Positions 10,901-22,870 of a stretch of DNA of 64,000 nt are shown one piece after another. The stretch is taken from assembly GCA_963931925.1 (NCBI GenBank), contig OZ007571.1, positions 10,986,474 to 11,050,473 on the forward strand. Direction: 5' to 3'. A model generated the notes under the pieces. It was not told where the DNA came from. It made no database searches and worked only from the letters and a program-made list of their open reading frames with translations. This stretch comes from Onchidella celtica. Lineage: Eukaryota > Mollusca > Gastropoda > Systellommatophora > Onchidiidae. Made by a program: the position numbers and the translations under genes. The first letter of the stretch is position 1. Each line of letters starts with the position of its first letter.

Positions 10901-13900
10901 TTAAAAAAACATACATGAGTAATAACTTGATTGTTAAATTTACTATGCACGCCAGGGCTTTGAACAGATCTTTAAAAGAATATCTATTTTAATGAAAAAA
11001 GATAACAGAAACAACAGTTAACACAAACCCAAGGCATGCATGTAGAATTCACTTCTCCACAAATCTTGAACAACTTCTGTCAGAAAAACGTTGCTGGTGA
11101 TTTTGCATCAAGTTTGACCAAGATACGTAAATTTGAATCTCAAACTATGTGCAAGGTGAATAGTTATTAAGCAGTTATAAAAAATTCAAAGACTTCCTCA
11201 CTACTTACAGGGTGTAATCTCAAGTAAACATGAGCTGATGATAGTTTGTCGACATGAAACCTGGAACAATAAAAAATAAAACATTGTTGAAGGTGGCATA
11301 AATGGATTTAAATGAAGCAAGACAACATAAATTATAGATCTGTATTCACTGAAATTAGAACAGCTGGTTCAGTGGGGTAAGTTTGATTGCCAGTGCAGCT
11401 GCAGGAAAAGCCTATCTCTCATATCATCATCACTAAAAAAACGATACTGTCTATTTAACAAATCGAATCACCCAAGAAATGGAAAAACCAAACTGATTTA
11501 TAAAATGCAATGCAAACTTCCTGAAGGTGTAGGTTCCTGCATTTATAAACTCATAATGTGATTGCTCATAAAGGAGTGGTTTTTAAATTACATCTAAAAA
11601 AGAGTATTTAATAACAATAAATCAACAATGTCCATTTTTTGCACTTTATTTGTCTATAACTTAAAGGCACACAGTCTTTCATAGTGCCGGTAAAATGTCC
11701 AATGACATAGAATTAGAAAGACAGTACAATATCAATTTACCATACATCCTCAGGCCATCCCCAGCGTATCAATTCTTCATCTGGAAGGAAGGCAAAAATA
11801 AAAGCCAATAAATTTTAAAACATCCAGTCTTTGATTTAATAAAATATCTGGTACACCTGATAAAAAAACAGGTGCAATGGAATTATAATATATACAATGT
11901 GCATTGGAATCTTGACAACAAAATAAGACCTAATCCAAAGACACGTAATCAAAACATAATTAATAATATTTATTAAACCAAGATTACTGGTGACACTTTC
12001 AGTAACTCACAAAAACAGGACTAATTTAATTAATACGCAATTAATGTGAGACATTACATTGAAAATCAAATTAACTAAATTTATTTATATTATACACCAT
12101 ATCTTTTAGGGTCTATTGCAGAAGTGATTATATCAATACAACTTAACACTTTGTTTACTTACATCTATAACCTTGATAACTTTATGAAAGTTAGGTTTAA
12201 ATAATTGGATTTAAAAGTACAACTTTAGAATTTTTTTTAAACTAATACAACTCAAACTGCATACCACTTTTAAAAATGTTTAAATTTCCATTTGCACTTA
12301 CTTTCATGTTTATCAAATCCCATGAACAAAGTATATGGTGGAGAAACAACTGAAATGGACAAAAAAAAGTTTTTTGAATCAATAATTTATTAAAAATCAA
12401 TTGAAAAAAACGATCATACTTTACAGTAAAGCAAGTTAAATTCTACTTACATTGATGATACCACTGACACTCAAATTTCAATTTAAATTCTCCTTAAAAA
12501 TTTAAAATCCTTTTCCTCAGGAGCAAATCTACACCTACAAATATATTTCAGTGAATAAAATTAAAATAACATTCTCACAATAAAACTCAGTGAAGCAACT
12601 GACTTAACTATGTAACAACATGAAATCTTCATGAGCAGTATTACATATATTGACTGTTGGATCAAATTACACGGAAAGATAGGTGCACTTGAAAACTTTG
12701 AGTGCTTGATGTTATGAAGAGAGAGGCAGCCAAACTCCAAACGTCTTGCATTTATAACTGCAAGACAGCCAAGAACTGTCAATGTGAAGGCCTCAAGAAA
12801 TTGAACAAATTTCTCAATCCCTTTTTCAAATTCTTAAATGATCTACTTTAATTACATCTAATGTTCTCTGGCAGTTCTGTAATCCAGAATAGGTCTACTG
12901 GGCATGAACAGGAACTAAAAAAGGACTAGAAGCAAATTATCTTCACAAAAAAAAAATTATGTATACTGTTGCTTGTCTAGGTCTAATTTTTTTTTCCGAA
13001 TGGTATAAGGTCTAGATCTATTTTTACTTGTAGTGTACAGAGAAACAAAAAAAAAAAAAAAAAAAAGAAGCTGCGAAGATAACGGATCTATATCTCAGAT
13101 TTACCACCTGGGGCATTCTAATCAACTCTTTAGGAACAAAATACATTACAGTGATTTGGTACTTTTTCACCACCCTAAATTGCCTTCCTCTGTTTTCATC
13201 TCATGCAAAGTAAAATTTCTGTTGAAATGGTTTGTGTAAGTTTCCTCGGTTCCACTGGCCAATCACAATGAATGCAAAAATATTTATAAGATTAACCCTC
13301 GTCCTGCGGGAGGCCACTATATCTGATCTGCCTCCCCGCACAACACACGAGGTCAATATTGTGGCCTACATATTGCAAACCAGGTCCTGCGGGAGGCCAA
13401 TATATTGTATGGCAACGCTGCTCCTCGTGTTTTGTTTATTCGGTTGCCGCAACACCGTTTTCTTAGCGATTTTTCCACACTATTTAAGTATTTTCGCATG
13501 TTTATTATCTATCCTGTCACCCCTATTATGTCTAACCAATGGTATCGTCTGATTACGTTTATTACAATGCAACTATACGTAAAATACTCTTGTACTGATG
13601 GTCTGATGAAGTTTGTACTGGGGAAAATCTTGGGGAAACTTTTACTTTGATGCTGGTTGTCGTCTACATGTGAAATGACAAGTTAGAAAGGGGCTACCTG
13701 CATATATCTGAGAAACCGTTCTATGTCTGTAATGATGAATTCCGATGTAATAGTACTACTAGTAGGGATGCTGCTATAAGTATAAGCCAAGGGCATCTGT
13801 CGGTAGGTTTTTCATAAACTGGGAGAAAATGACCGACCTTATTGTTGGTTGTTGTCTGTATTTGATGTGGTAATTAGAGAGATATTGTGCGTCTGTGATT

Positions 13901-16486
13901 AAATAAAAACCGCTTTTCGGTAGATTGTACATGTTCTACGAGCTGGAAATCAAATCTCATGCTAAAGGTGCCAGCTAAGAAAACTAACATCACAGTAAGT
14001 AATTAATGTGGAAACTTTACATAGTTCAGGGGCCAGAGGGCAGGTTTCACAAATTGGGACACTTGAGATAACTCAGAAGTTACACATTATCTATTTTTTG
14101 TTTTTCAATGCCTCTTGTGAGAGTTTTGATTTTAGTGCGTTTGAAATGCATAAAAGATATAAAAAACATAATTTCATTGTCTTTGGTTTTTATTTGAAGC
14201 TTCTGTAACGAAATTTTGGGGTGATAACATATGTTTATAGACTGACACGATTTCTTAATTTGCAGAGGTATGTTTAAATCACTGTGTGTGTGGTATTTGA
14301 GCTAAATTAACAGTGACTCTAAAACAGCTGTGTTTGCATGATGTGCTAGAGGTGATATTCAAACCAAAATAGCCATCCAGATTGTGAAATTAGTGGTGCA
14401 AACCAACCTCGGAAATGTCCGATAAATCTCGGATCTTGTTTGTCCAGATTTCGCACCATTGTTATCATCCCACAAATTGTGCCATTTGCATTTATTTTTT
14501 AAAATTTTTTCTTTGAAACGGACTGTTAATACATTAGTTCACCACAAAAGAAATGATAAGTTAAAAAAAAAAAAGAAAATTGTGTGAAAAAAAATCGTTT
14601 TTATTGTTCCGAACTTGTTGGCCTAGGAGAAATCATGTTAGCTGCCACACTTCAAAAATTTTTTATTTGTCACGTAGGCCACCTGGAGCCTCCATCAGGC
14701 ATGTGCACATCCATAGTTCATCACAGTTTTTAAATATGTTACAGACATTGATATCTATTCATTGGGAAAGGAAGGATGGATGATTGATGTTTGTCAGTCC
14801 AGATATGTTAGAGGAGTGATGTTAGAGGTGGATTTTCATCAAAGAGTTTAAATTGTCTATCAAACTGTCACTGGATGATAAAATTATAAAAAAAGGAGGA
14901 ACTATTGGCTCAATGGTTTCTTTAGGGTCAGTGTGGTCATAATCAAGGCCCAAAGTAGCAGTTTTTGTTAGAATTCTCTACACAAATACTTTTATTATTT
15001 AAGTACATATTAAGTACATATCAGGGTACGGAATTACTAAGGGGCACAACTCCCCACATTTGATTTCATTTTCCTATTGCCACATTTAGCAAGCATTTGT
15101 CTGTCTATAATCTTTTTCTCTAGGCATTAATTTTAAACACATGTTTATGTAAATGTTTTTTGTACCAGAACTTGCTGCTGTGGAGTGAATATTTACATGT
15201 TGTAGAATTAGGTGGTCACATATTCAAAAGATTGGTACTTGAAGAGCTGAATTTTTGTGCCTTCGAGCAGACAATCTTTGAGTTTGAATATCTTTCATAC
15301 CAGAAGCTTGCTATCTATGTAGATTGCTAAACTGTATTCCTGACATCCTAAGCTTCAATTTGATATATCATACATGGGAAATCTTGATGATGAATATTTC
15401 TAAAAAATTAGAAATCCTAATGTCCAATTTTGTGAAACCTGCCAGAAGGCAATGTCTCAATACATGTGGTTAGTAAAATAAGTGCCTGGCTCAAAAAATA
15501 GTTTGTTCACCTGAATGGCCTGGCTTCGGGACAAAATAAGTGCAGAGCTCTTGGGAAAAGGATAAAACGTGTATTAAACGGCATATGCAGAAAGTTCTTG
15601 ATTATGGGCCTACTATTTAGGCAATATAACTCATTGCATTTCATCTTAAGTACTTTATCCAAATAATTCCAATATCACAGGGGTCCCTTACGATTTATCC
15701 ACCACCACTGTTGTTATTGCATTCTAACGTAAACACGATAGGCCTACACATGTTCAAAAGGATCCGATTGACCCGACCGCCGAGGTTATCTGCAACACAT
15801 GAACGATCGGCTGACTGGTGGCTGGGTATCCCTGCACAGGGCATTAGCCATTACACATGAATGAGTTCACTCAACGCGGGACGAAGGTTAAGAACTCATT
15901 TATCAAAGACAGGAGACATTTTGCTTGCGACTGACTAGTCAGTACTAATACTATTTCATCACCCTTAGGCTGTGGAGTCAGAGGGGGAAATCTATGATAG
16001 TCACAAAAAGCTTTCATTTTTGCCACTATGGCGAGCTTATCCCCTCCATTCCAAAAGTCAGTCAGGATGAGACTTCAGTATGGATGTCTATCCTTAGGTT
16101 TATAAATTATTGAAGCCTGCACAAGACCTCAATTATGACTAGATGTCTATAGTAGCCTATAAGTATAACTACTATAAGGGTAAAAGTGATAAACAAAACT
16201 AGAAATCTACAAAACTTGAAGGGCTTCAAAATTTACAAAACTGACAACGTTATTTTTTTTTATGGCCCCAAAATTTTTATGAACTTGTATAATTTATCCA
16301 TCCAATTTCTGACTAGATCTAGATCTAGATCTTCTAGATCTAGTCTAGATTTTCTCCAAAGTCTACTCCCTAAATCTTGAACATTAGATATCTAGGCCAA
16401 TCTTTTCCAAAGGATGCTGTAAGCTCAGACATGGTCTGCTGTAAGATGTAAAGGTACCTACCATTACTTGTAAAATAAAATACCAT
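7925..16486 (-). CDS. CCDC25: CCDC25 (coiled-coil domain-containing 25; Jlp2/NFACT-R family), complete nine-exon gene
   Basis: Exons on the minus strand are 16462-16486, 12302-12349, 11741-11780, 11209-11260, 10581-10656, 9938-10041, 9009-9211, 8555-8600 and 7925-7957. Together they make 627 bases and encode 208 aa, the length of human CCDC25. Every junction has GT-AG ends and keeps frame. Residues 1-115 are the NFACT-R domain, starting MVFYFTSN, with [20 protein letters not shown] (about 32-51) and [20 protein letters not shown]. Residues 116-182 are a charged coiled coil rich in E, K, R and Q. The tail is acidic and ends DDDDFM, matching human DSDEFM. Known: the NFACT-R domain is shared with NEMF/Tae2/RqcH ribosome-quality-control factors; human CCDC25 has been reported as a receptor for extracellular DNA. 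No frame damage is visible. Intron 1 is the longest, about 4.1 kb. Confidence 0.95.
8555..8600 (-). CDS. CCDC25: CCDC25 exon 8
   Basis: Encodes (R)[15 protein letters not shown], aligned with human RSYSSLMKVENM. Acceptor TTTTTTCAG, donor GTGAGT. Confidence 0.92.
9009..9211 (-). CDS. CCDC25: CCDC25 exon 7 (coiled coil)
   Basis: Encodes 67 residues: [20 protein letters not shown], then a long highly charged helix ending in EQAEVR. This is the coiled coil that names the family. Acceptor AATCTAG, donor GTAGGA. Confidence 0.95.
9938..10041 (-). CDS. CCDC25: CCDC25 exon 6
   Basis: Encodes about 35 residues including [20 protein letters not shown] and GFHKDKE, the end of the NFACT-R domain. Acceptor TTTTTAG, donor GTAAGT. 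Confidence 0.95.
10581..10656 (-). CDS. CCDC25: CCDC25 exon 5
   Basis: Encodes [15 protein letters not shown] followed by [10 protein letters not shown]. It aligns with human [20 protein letters not shown] and the following residues. Acceptor TTTAG, donor GTGATT. Confidence 0.93.
11209..11260 (-). CDS. CCDC25: CCDC25 exon 4
   Basis: Encodes [17 protein letters not shown], the best-conserved stretch of the NFACT-R domain. The acceptor is TTCCAG and the donor GTAAGT. Confidence 0.94.
11741..11780 (-). CDS. CCDC25: CCDC25 exon 3
   Basis: Encodes residues 25-37 ([12 protein letters not shown]), with the next Trp codon split over the intron. The acceptor is CTTCCAG and the donor GTAAAT. Confidence 0.92.
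12302..12349 (-). CDS. CCDC25: CCDC25 exon 2
   Basis: Encodes residues 9-24 ([15 protein letters not shown]). It is preceded by TTTCAG and followed by GTAAGT. Confidence 0.92.
12350..16461 (-). other. CCDC25: CCDC25 intron 1 (4.1 kb)
   Basis: Holds a 19-base poly-A run near 13049-13067, a duplicated 15-mer at 13301-13315 and 13384-13398, and an AGATCT-rich palindromic cluster at 16314-16350. I see no nested gene. Confidence 0.7.
16462..16486 (-). CDS. CCDC25: CCDC25 exon 1 (coding part)
   Basis: Encodes MVFYFTSN plus one base. The ATG sits in AAGATGG, a good initiation context, and the exon ends at a GTAGGT donor. The N-terminus matches human MVFYFTSS, which fixes the start. Confidence 0.92.
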
Positions 16487-16533
16487 CTTGACAAACGTTG
16501 TCACCGACAGTGCTCAGTAATGCAAGTAGATTA

Positions 16534-16541
16534 CCGGAAGT
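16534..16541 (+). promoter_or_regulatory. Candidate ETS/GABP site in the CCDC25 promoter
   Basis: CCGGAAGT lies about 50 bases upstream of the CCDC25 start codon. This is the consensus ETS/GABP octamer, common in TATA-less promoters of housekeeping genes. A related CCGGAAG sits at 16879-16885, next to the LINE. Binding is inferred from sequence only. Confidence 0.35.
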
Positions 16542-16914
16542 TGAATGCTGTCTTATGTGGTGTGGGGATCAATTATTAGTCTTGAAAAGTATAAAAATAT
16601 AACAATTCATAAAGTTCAATAAAATATCTTGATACTTACACGTAATAAATTTTATAATGAATTTGATTATAATATTGAAATAAGCTCAAGATATTTTTTA
16701 AAATAATAAAAAATAATAAATATTATTATTCAACTATTTATGATCCCTTTGAGATCTTGTGGATTGCAAGATTAAAATACATAACTTGCATTCGCAGTTT
16801 TCGTGTATGCCTGCATTTTTCATTTGTTTTGTTTTCTAATCGCAATTGAAGTGGAAAGATAGCAGGGGATTATCGGGGCCGGAAGCGGATTTTTTCTTTT
16901 CTTGTAAATGGTGT

Positions 16915-19900
16915 TAGATGGATAAAAAGAGGAAGGAAATACATAAAAAAGATAACAAGACTGAGAGAGAACGGATAGAATACACAGAGCTCAATAAAAC
17001 AGTGAAGAAAATGAAGAGAATCAGAGACCGAAGAAAAAGGACACAAATGATTAAAGACATAACTGAAAAGGGCAAAGGACCAAAAGAAATGTACAAGCAA
17101 GGAAATATGAAGAAAATATCATGCATGCTCAAACCAAATGGAGAATCGACAACAGATAGACAAGAAATACTCAGCATATGTGCAGATTTCTACAAAACAC
17201 TTTATGAAAGAACTGTGGATCAAACAGAGACCATTACAAGGACAAGTCAAGACACAGAACAAGTACCACCCTTCCTGGAGGATGAGATAGAGGATGCCCT
17301 GAAAAAGATGAAAACCGGAAAGGCCCCAGGAAACGATGGAATCACCAGTGACGTAATCATGGCGGGGGGCAAAGATACCATCAAATACATCACACAAGCA
17401 TTCAATGAAATCCTGAGGACGCACACCATCCCAGACGTCTGGAAAGAGGCAAAAATAATAATACTGTTTAAAAAAGGGGACAGAAGAGACATAAAAAATT
17501 ACAGACCAATAAGCTTGCTGGCCCACACATACAAGCTATTTACAAGAGCATTGCAAACAGAATGGAAAAACAACTGGACGAGAACCAACCAAGAGAACAG
17601 GCGGGATTCAGAAAAAGATACTCAACAACAGACCACCTAGCCTACAGGCCCTCAGACAAACAATCGAGAAATGTCAAGAATATAACATAAAACTGTGTGT
17701 AGGTTTCATCGATTATGAGAAAGCCTTCGACTCTATTGAACATTTTGCCATCACCGAAGCTCTAAGAAAAATCAATATGCAAGAGACTTATGTGAAATTG
17801 CTGGAAAACATATACAAAGACGCCAAAGCCAGAGTACACATAGACAACCACGTGTCAGAAACATTCAACGTAGAAAGAGGAGTGAGACAGGGAGATCCAA
17901 TATCACCTAAACTATTTTCAGCAGCAATAGAAGAAATCTTCAAATCATCAGGTCTGGAACTTGGAATAAATATTGATGGAGAACAGCTGAAAGACCTTAG
18001 GTTCGCAGACGATGTGGCGCTGTGCACGGGAGACACAAAGCAAATGGAGAAGAACCTGAACATACTAAACAGACGCAGTAAAAAGATCGGACTGAAGATA
18101 CACAAAGACAAAACGAAATATATGACAAATTATGAAACAGATGAAGATATAAAAGTGGAAAATAAAGTAATTGAAAGAGTAAACCAATACAAATACCTTG
18201 GCCAAACAATTCAAATGGAAAACCAAACAAGCTGTGAAGTGAGTGCAAGAGTAAGAGCAGGATGGAGCTGCTTTGGAAGGTACAGAGAAATTTTCCAAAA
18301 TAAAGACATACCAATATCCCTCAAGAGAAAAGTGTTCAACCAATGCGTATGTCACGAGTGGAGTGAGCGGGATTCAAGGATTACGGGGGCATGGAAGTGA
18401 GGGATTGACTCACGGGATAGTGAGGCTGCTCACCTATATTGACTTCTGTTAGTTAACGTTAAAGCGTGAAATGTTGTGAGTTGGGGGGTCGGAATGAGGC
18501 GAGAGCGCTGTACTGACAATCACTGCAAGTTAAGGAGTCCCAGGGGACAGACGTGAGATCAGAGGCAGTCGGGAGATTGTTGTGTGTTTTCCAGTGATGA
18601 CTGGTAGGTTGAACTATGATTTATAATTATGATGATTGATGTATTATATTCGCCTATGACCATGATGTAAATAAGTATATGTGAGGAATGTGGAAGTCAG
18701 TGATTACTGTGTATAGAAATGTGCGCCATGAGCGATAGATGTCAGTTAGGTTCATGGATTCGTAGCGAGAGTGAGTGCTGTGTGGTACGGTGGAGGTGTG
18801 TTACCGTAAGATGTGTGGTGAGTGAAAGGTGGACTATTGTGTGTACGCTTCATGGTTTGTAATGAGGGGTGAAGTGGTTAGAAATGGTATGGTATTATAC
18901 CAATGTAATGTTCTTCTTGTAGGTGCCGGGGTCGGGCCGAGAAGCCACCCGCGGTGAGCGAGCAGCACAGGGGATAGGCCAGCATAGGGCCGAAGGCTAC
19001 GCATAGGCCAGTGGAGTGAAGCTGTCGAGCCGGACAGGAGGAACGCATGAGTCGTGGTAGTCTGGCCACAGATAGGGATGTGTATAGAAATGTTAATGTG
19101 CTCTTAAGATGTATTACATGTCATATTAATATACTGTGCCATTGAGATACTAATGTGAATTGAACTATTAATGTGCTATGACATGTTGAGGTGCTATTGG
19201 AAGGCTAAGGTGTTATTGCCATAGGGAGGGGCTATTGAGAGACTGCGGTGCGAAAGAAATACTAAATGTGTTAAGACATTGAGTGGAGAGGCTGAAGCCG
19301 AAGTGCCTTTAAAAGTAACTACCGGGTTGTGGACCCGAGGAAGAGTGCTTGAGGGAAGAAGGCCGTTGGACGGCAGTTAATTGAGTAATATAATGTATGT
19401 AATGGCGTCTTTATCTTTATCTTTATGTTCATAAATGTGTGAGTCTGATGGGTTGTTCTGTTAAGTGTTATACGTGTTCGTTCGTGATTGTTGTCCTGTT
19501 ATAATTATTACATCTCCCAGTCTGGGATTTGTGGCAGCGTAATCCCCACGATCACATATGGATGCCAGACATGGACCATGTCAAGACAGATCACCACGAA
19601 ACTAAGAACCACCCAAAGAGCAATGGAAAGAAAAATGCTAAACATAAAGCTACAAGACAAAGTACCACACACGGAAATACGAAAACAAACAAATGTTACG
19701 GACTTGGTGAAAATGGCTCTCAGATTAAAATGGAGATGGGCAGGACACCTAGCCAGGACACAAGATAACAGATGGACAAAAAGATGCACAGAGTGGAGAC
19801 CGAGGACGGGGAGAAGATCACGAGGACGGCCAGTAGGACGATGGAGAGACGACATCACAAGAACAGAGGGTGCGACCTGGACAAGGAGTGCGCAAGATCG

Positions 19901-19985
19901 AAGCAAATGGAAGGCATTGTTAGAGGGCTACATCCTGCAGTGGAGGGACAACGCCTAGGTTCAAGGTTCAAGGTTCAAGGTATTA
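16915..19985 (+). mobile_element. 5'-truncated RTE-type LINE, split by an LTR insertion
   Basis: The first frame (16918 to about 17550) holds a basic linker and the RT finger motifs APGNDGI and FKKGDRRDIKNYRPISLL. The palm follows: FIDYEKAFDSIEH (motif A), GVRQGDPISPKLF (motif B) and LRFADDVAL (motif C, FADD) near 17700-18030. After the insertion at 18350-19541 the C-terminal region resumes with YGCQTWTM, GRPVGRWRDDI and QDRSKWKALLE, stopping at 19958. A TTCAAGG microsatellite tail follows at about 19960-19980. Frame shifts lie near 17550 and 17640. No endonuclease domain is present upstream. Known: this layout and tail match RTE-clade LINEs of insects and molluscs. It is dead but not very old, since most of the RT reads cleanly. 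Confidence 0.85.
18350..19536. mobile_element. Solo LTR inserted in the RTE LINE
   Basis: The LINE reading is interrupted by 1187 bases that begin TGTCAC and end GTGGCA, a TG...CA pair with a short imperfect inverted repeat. The insert is flanked on both sides by GCGTA (18345-18349 and 19537-19541), a 5-bp target duplication. No internal coding region or second LTR is present, so this is a solo LTR left by recombination. The family is probably Ty3/Gypsy, judged only from the ends and target length. It is younger than the LINE it sits in. Confidence 0.75.
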
Positions 19986-21766
19986 GGGAAATAGACTTTA
20001 TTATAATTATGAAACGGTTGTAAAGGAGTGTAACTCAATCCTTAATTTTATGCGAGTGCCATAATATTAGATTTGTGGTTATTTTTATTAATTCACATTG
20101 CCATTGAGAGATTTTCGGTACCGGTATTTATTAGCCGCTTTTGGACAAATATAACGGAATATAGGAGATGTATTTCCACTTTGATTTATATATAAAAATC
20201 AGGACGAGACATGGACGGTACTGCTATCAAACAGAGAAAGAGCAAAGACAAAAAACAACACCAATGAGCTTTGTACTGTGCATCTTTTTCTAGGCCAGTC
20301 GAGGTGGACCTGAGATAATTATTCAGGATAAATTCATAGGAGAGGATTATTACATAGTTTAGCTGATTTGTAGTATTTCTTTTTATCAAAAAAAGAATTT
20401 ATTTGAAGACTAATATGGCAAAAAGAGAATGAAAGAGTTGAGTGTTGTTGGAGACGATAGGAGCACAAGGGAGAATGGAGTTGTGCTATTCATGTAATAT
20501 GTTGGTGTTAGTGTGTATGTACTGCAGATATAAGTATTCTGGCGTGTTTTCAGCACAAAACTGAAAGTTGTACAATGAGTAAGCTTATCGCAAGACACAT
20601 GCGTCAGTACTTTGTAAGATTCTCTCTTATCAAAATTTTAAAGCTTTGCATAATTTAAATTATCATTGTGCTGCAATCAAAATCTTAGAAGCCTAAATTC
20701 TCCGCAATAGCCGCCCAGTCTGACGTGGTCGTCCATTCAAACGTTAAATTTATTGACAGATGCAGCTCTCTCATTGCGTCAAAATTACTGCGACGTGTTT
20801 TAAGTTTCTTTGTTTTGTTTATTTAGAGGTTTGATTCCTGATTCCTAATGCCGGTGCACCAGCCATAAGTTTTATTATTTATCAGTAGACCTTTCTTGCC
20901 AAATCTTACAAAAGATCTGCGAAGTCCACACTCTGGGCAGAATTAATGATGGATTGTTAATTAATGTTCGACACTTTCAAGATAGATAAATCTTGAGAGC
21001 CGTGAATTGTTGGGGTTAAATATTATTACACTGCATTACTTCCCTTATTTTCCTAGTGTTCGTCGCGTCCACCTGACAAATCTGCAGCCCTGTATAATCT
21101 GATCTGCTTTTTATTTCCTGACTAAGGCATAATTATTGTAATTCTGTAATTACCCTGATAATATCCAACATGTTTCATTCAAAGATGCCTTGCTAGCTTT
21201 TCCATTTGCCTTCCTGAAAGAACGCGCGCCCTCGCAGTTGTCGTGGTAACTGGGCCAAAATCTATGAAACTTCCATCCAGTCAAATGCTATTTGCACTAG
21301 TCTGTGTGTGTTTATGATGTACACCTATGTGGCCATGGGGTAACTTGCTCTACATAAACAAGGCAGGGTTATTTTCACTGTTTTCTTCAGTCTAAATTGG
21401 ATACCTAAAATAGCTAATATTGTATTTAGGCCAATTTAATAGATTCGATGTTCTTTATTTCAAAGACCTTAGGTCCTGGTTACCGTACATTAAATCTTTG
21501 TCAACTGATTTTCATTCTAATCTCTCGAACTTCAGTTCAAAAACTAAGATTATGTTAAGGTGTCTGCAGCTTGTAAAACCATCTCATTTCTCATTTTTAA
21601 GACATACATGTAGGCCTACATATTTTTTTTCAATATAAAACACGCTTATTGAGTCTGTAATCCTTCGTGTCAATAGAGCAAGTTATTGGGGTTTGGGTTC
21701 TTTAACAGATCTGAGAAGTTATAGTTTCTTTATTTGTTTATTTTGCTTTGTGTACTGTAACTATTT
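19986..21766. other. Intergenic stretch; no gene seen
   Basis: AT-rich sequence without a credible exon. It separates the LINE from the hairpin repeat copy at 21767. Confidence 0.3.
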
Positions 21767-21920
21767 TTTTATCTGATGAAGATCCAAAATGATCGAAGGC
21801 TCGATTTATCTTTCTTTTTCTTCTACGTTATCGTTTCAGTTTACATCATACATGTAAATTTTCTTCTTGCCACATGTTGACTTAATGGCTTGCTGCCACC
21901 CCACAGACTTTTTTTTTTTT
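21767..21920 (+). repeat. Fourth copy of the hairpin-bearing repeat module
   Basis: Starts with CTGATGA, A, the stem GATC-CAAAAT-GATC and GAAG (21773-21797). It then runs through a T/C-rich stretch and the words AAATTTTCTTCTTGCC and GCTTGCTGCCACCCCACAG, which match the ends of the copies at 2041 and 4390. The stem bases differ from those copies but remain self-complementary. Confidence 0.5.
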
Positions 21921-22232
21921 TACATTTTGACAGATTTGAATGAGGCATATGAGACTTGTTAGTTAGTACATAATAATTGTTACAGTTCTATAGTTGCGTT
22001 AAAACAATGTATTAGCCTACGTCGCCTGTGTGTTTTCATTGTGCAGTGGAGTTTCTCTTTCCCAAACGATCTACATGTATGTCTGCGCCAACACGTTCAC
22101 CTGTCAGACGTGAACTAATGGTTAATCATTTTATTACAGAGCGATTCAACACTGCACGCAGACGGAGAAGGTCAGTTGCTCCTTGTCACAGTTTGGTCAG
22201 TCACCAGCTGTGAGTTAATCACTTCTTCCTCT

Positions 22233-22282
22233 AACTTTGATGGCAAGAAGTCCAGGTCGACAAGGGTTAAGCCATCAAAGTT
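22233..22282. repeat. Perfect 12-bp inverted repeat (hairpin)
   Basis: AACTTTGATGGC at 22233-22244 pairs with GCCATCAAAGTT at 22271-22282 across a 26-base loop. No element or terminator was recognised around it. Confidence 0.6.
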
Positions 22283-22706
22283 GACAGTGCAGAGTCCCCA
22301 CCACCTATCATGTGACGTAGATCTGGGCCGTATTTTCACTTCCTCTTTCCGCCTTTACATATTAAATTGTTAGTTTGTAGGTCATTGTCAAGTAGGACTT
22401 AAAGTGATCTAAATGTCATCTAGCACAAAGCATAGACCTCGGCGAAGAGTTCTGCGTTATCAACAAAGACATTAGACATCGTTATTACATGTACCATTAT
22501 CGCCCTGACTGTCACCATCACCACTACCATACAATATCCAAGATAATGTGTAGTCAATACTCTTGGATAATTATTATTATTACATGGCTGTGTAGATCTA
22601 CATTTCATACTTTTTATTTTCATCATGGTACTGCTGAGAGGAGCTAGCTATGTGTAGTTGTTTTTCTTTTTAATTTTTTTCCCACGTTAGTCCAGTTTTC
22701 ATCTTT

Positions 22707-22870
22707 GCGCGCGGCGCGCGTGTGTGTGTGTGTGAATAAAACAAAAAGAGAGAGAGGGGTTGGGGATGGTGCTATTGTGTAAAGGGGCGCTGCAAAATAC
22801 GTTTTTTGGTTTCTTTGTGTGTGTGTGGGGGGGGGGGAGGGGAGGGGAGGGGAGAGGGGGTTGAGGGGTT
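22707..22870. repeat. GC/TG and G-rich simple repeats
   Basis: A GCGCGCGGCGCGCG core runs into a TG repeat at 22707-22735. A further TG and G-rich run lies at 22816-22868. Confidence 0.7.

Noticed and set aside
16870-17526. Minus-strand frames opposite the RTE LINE
   Set aside because: They are shadows of the reverse-transcriptase frame.
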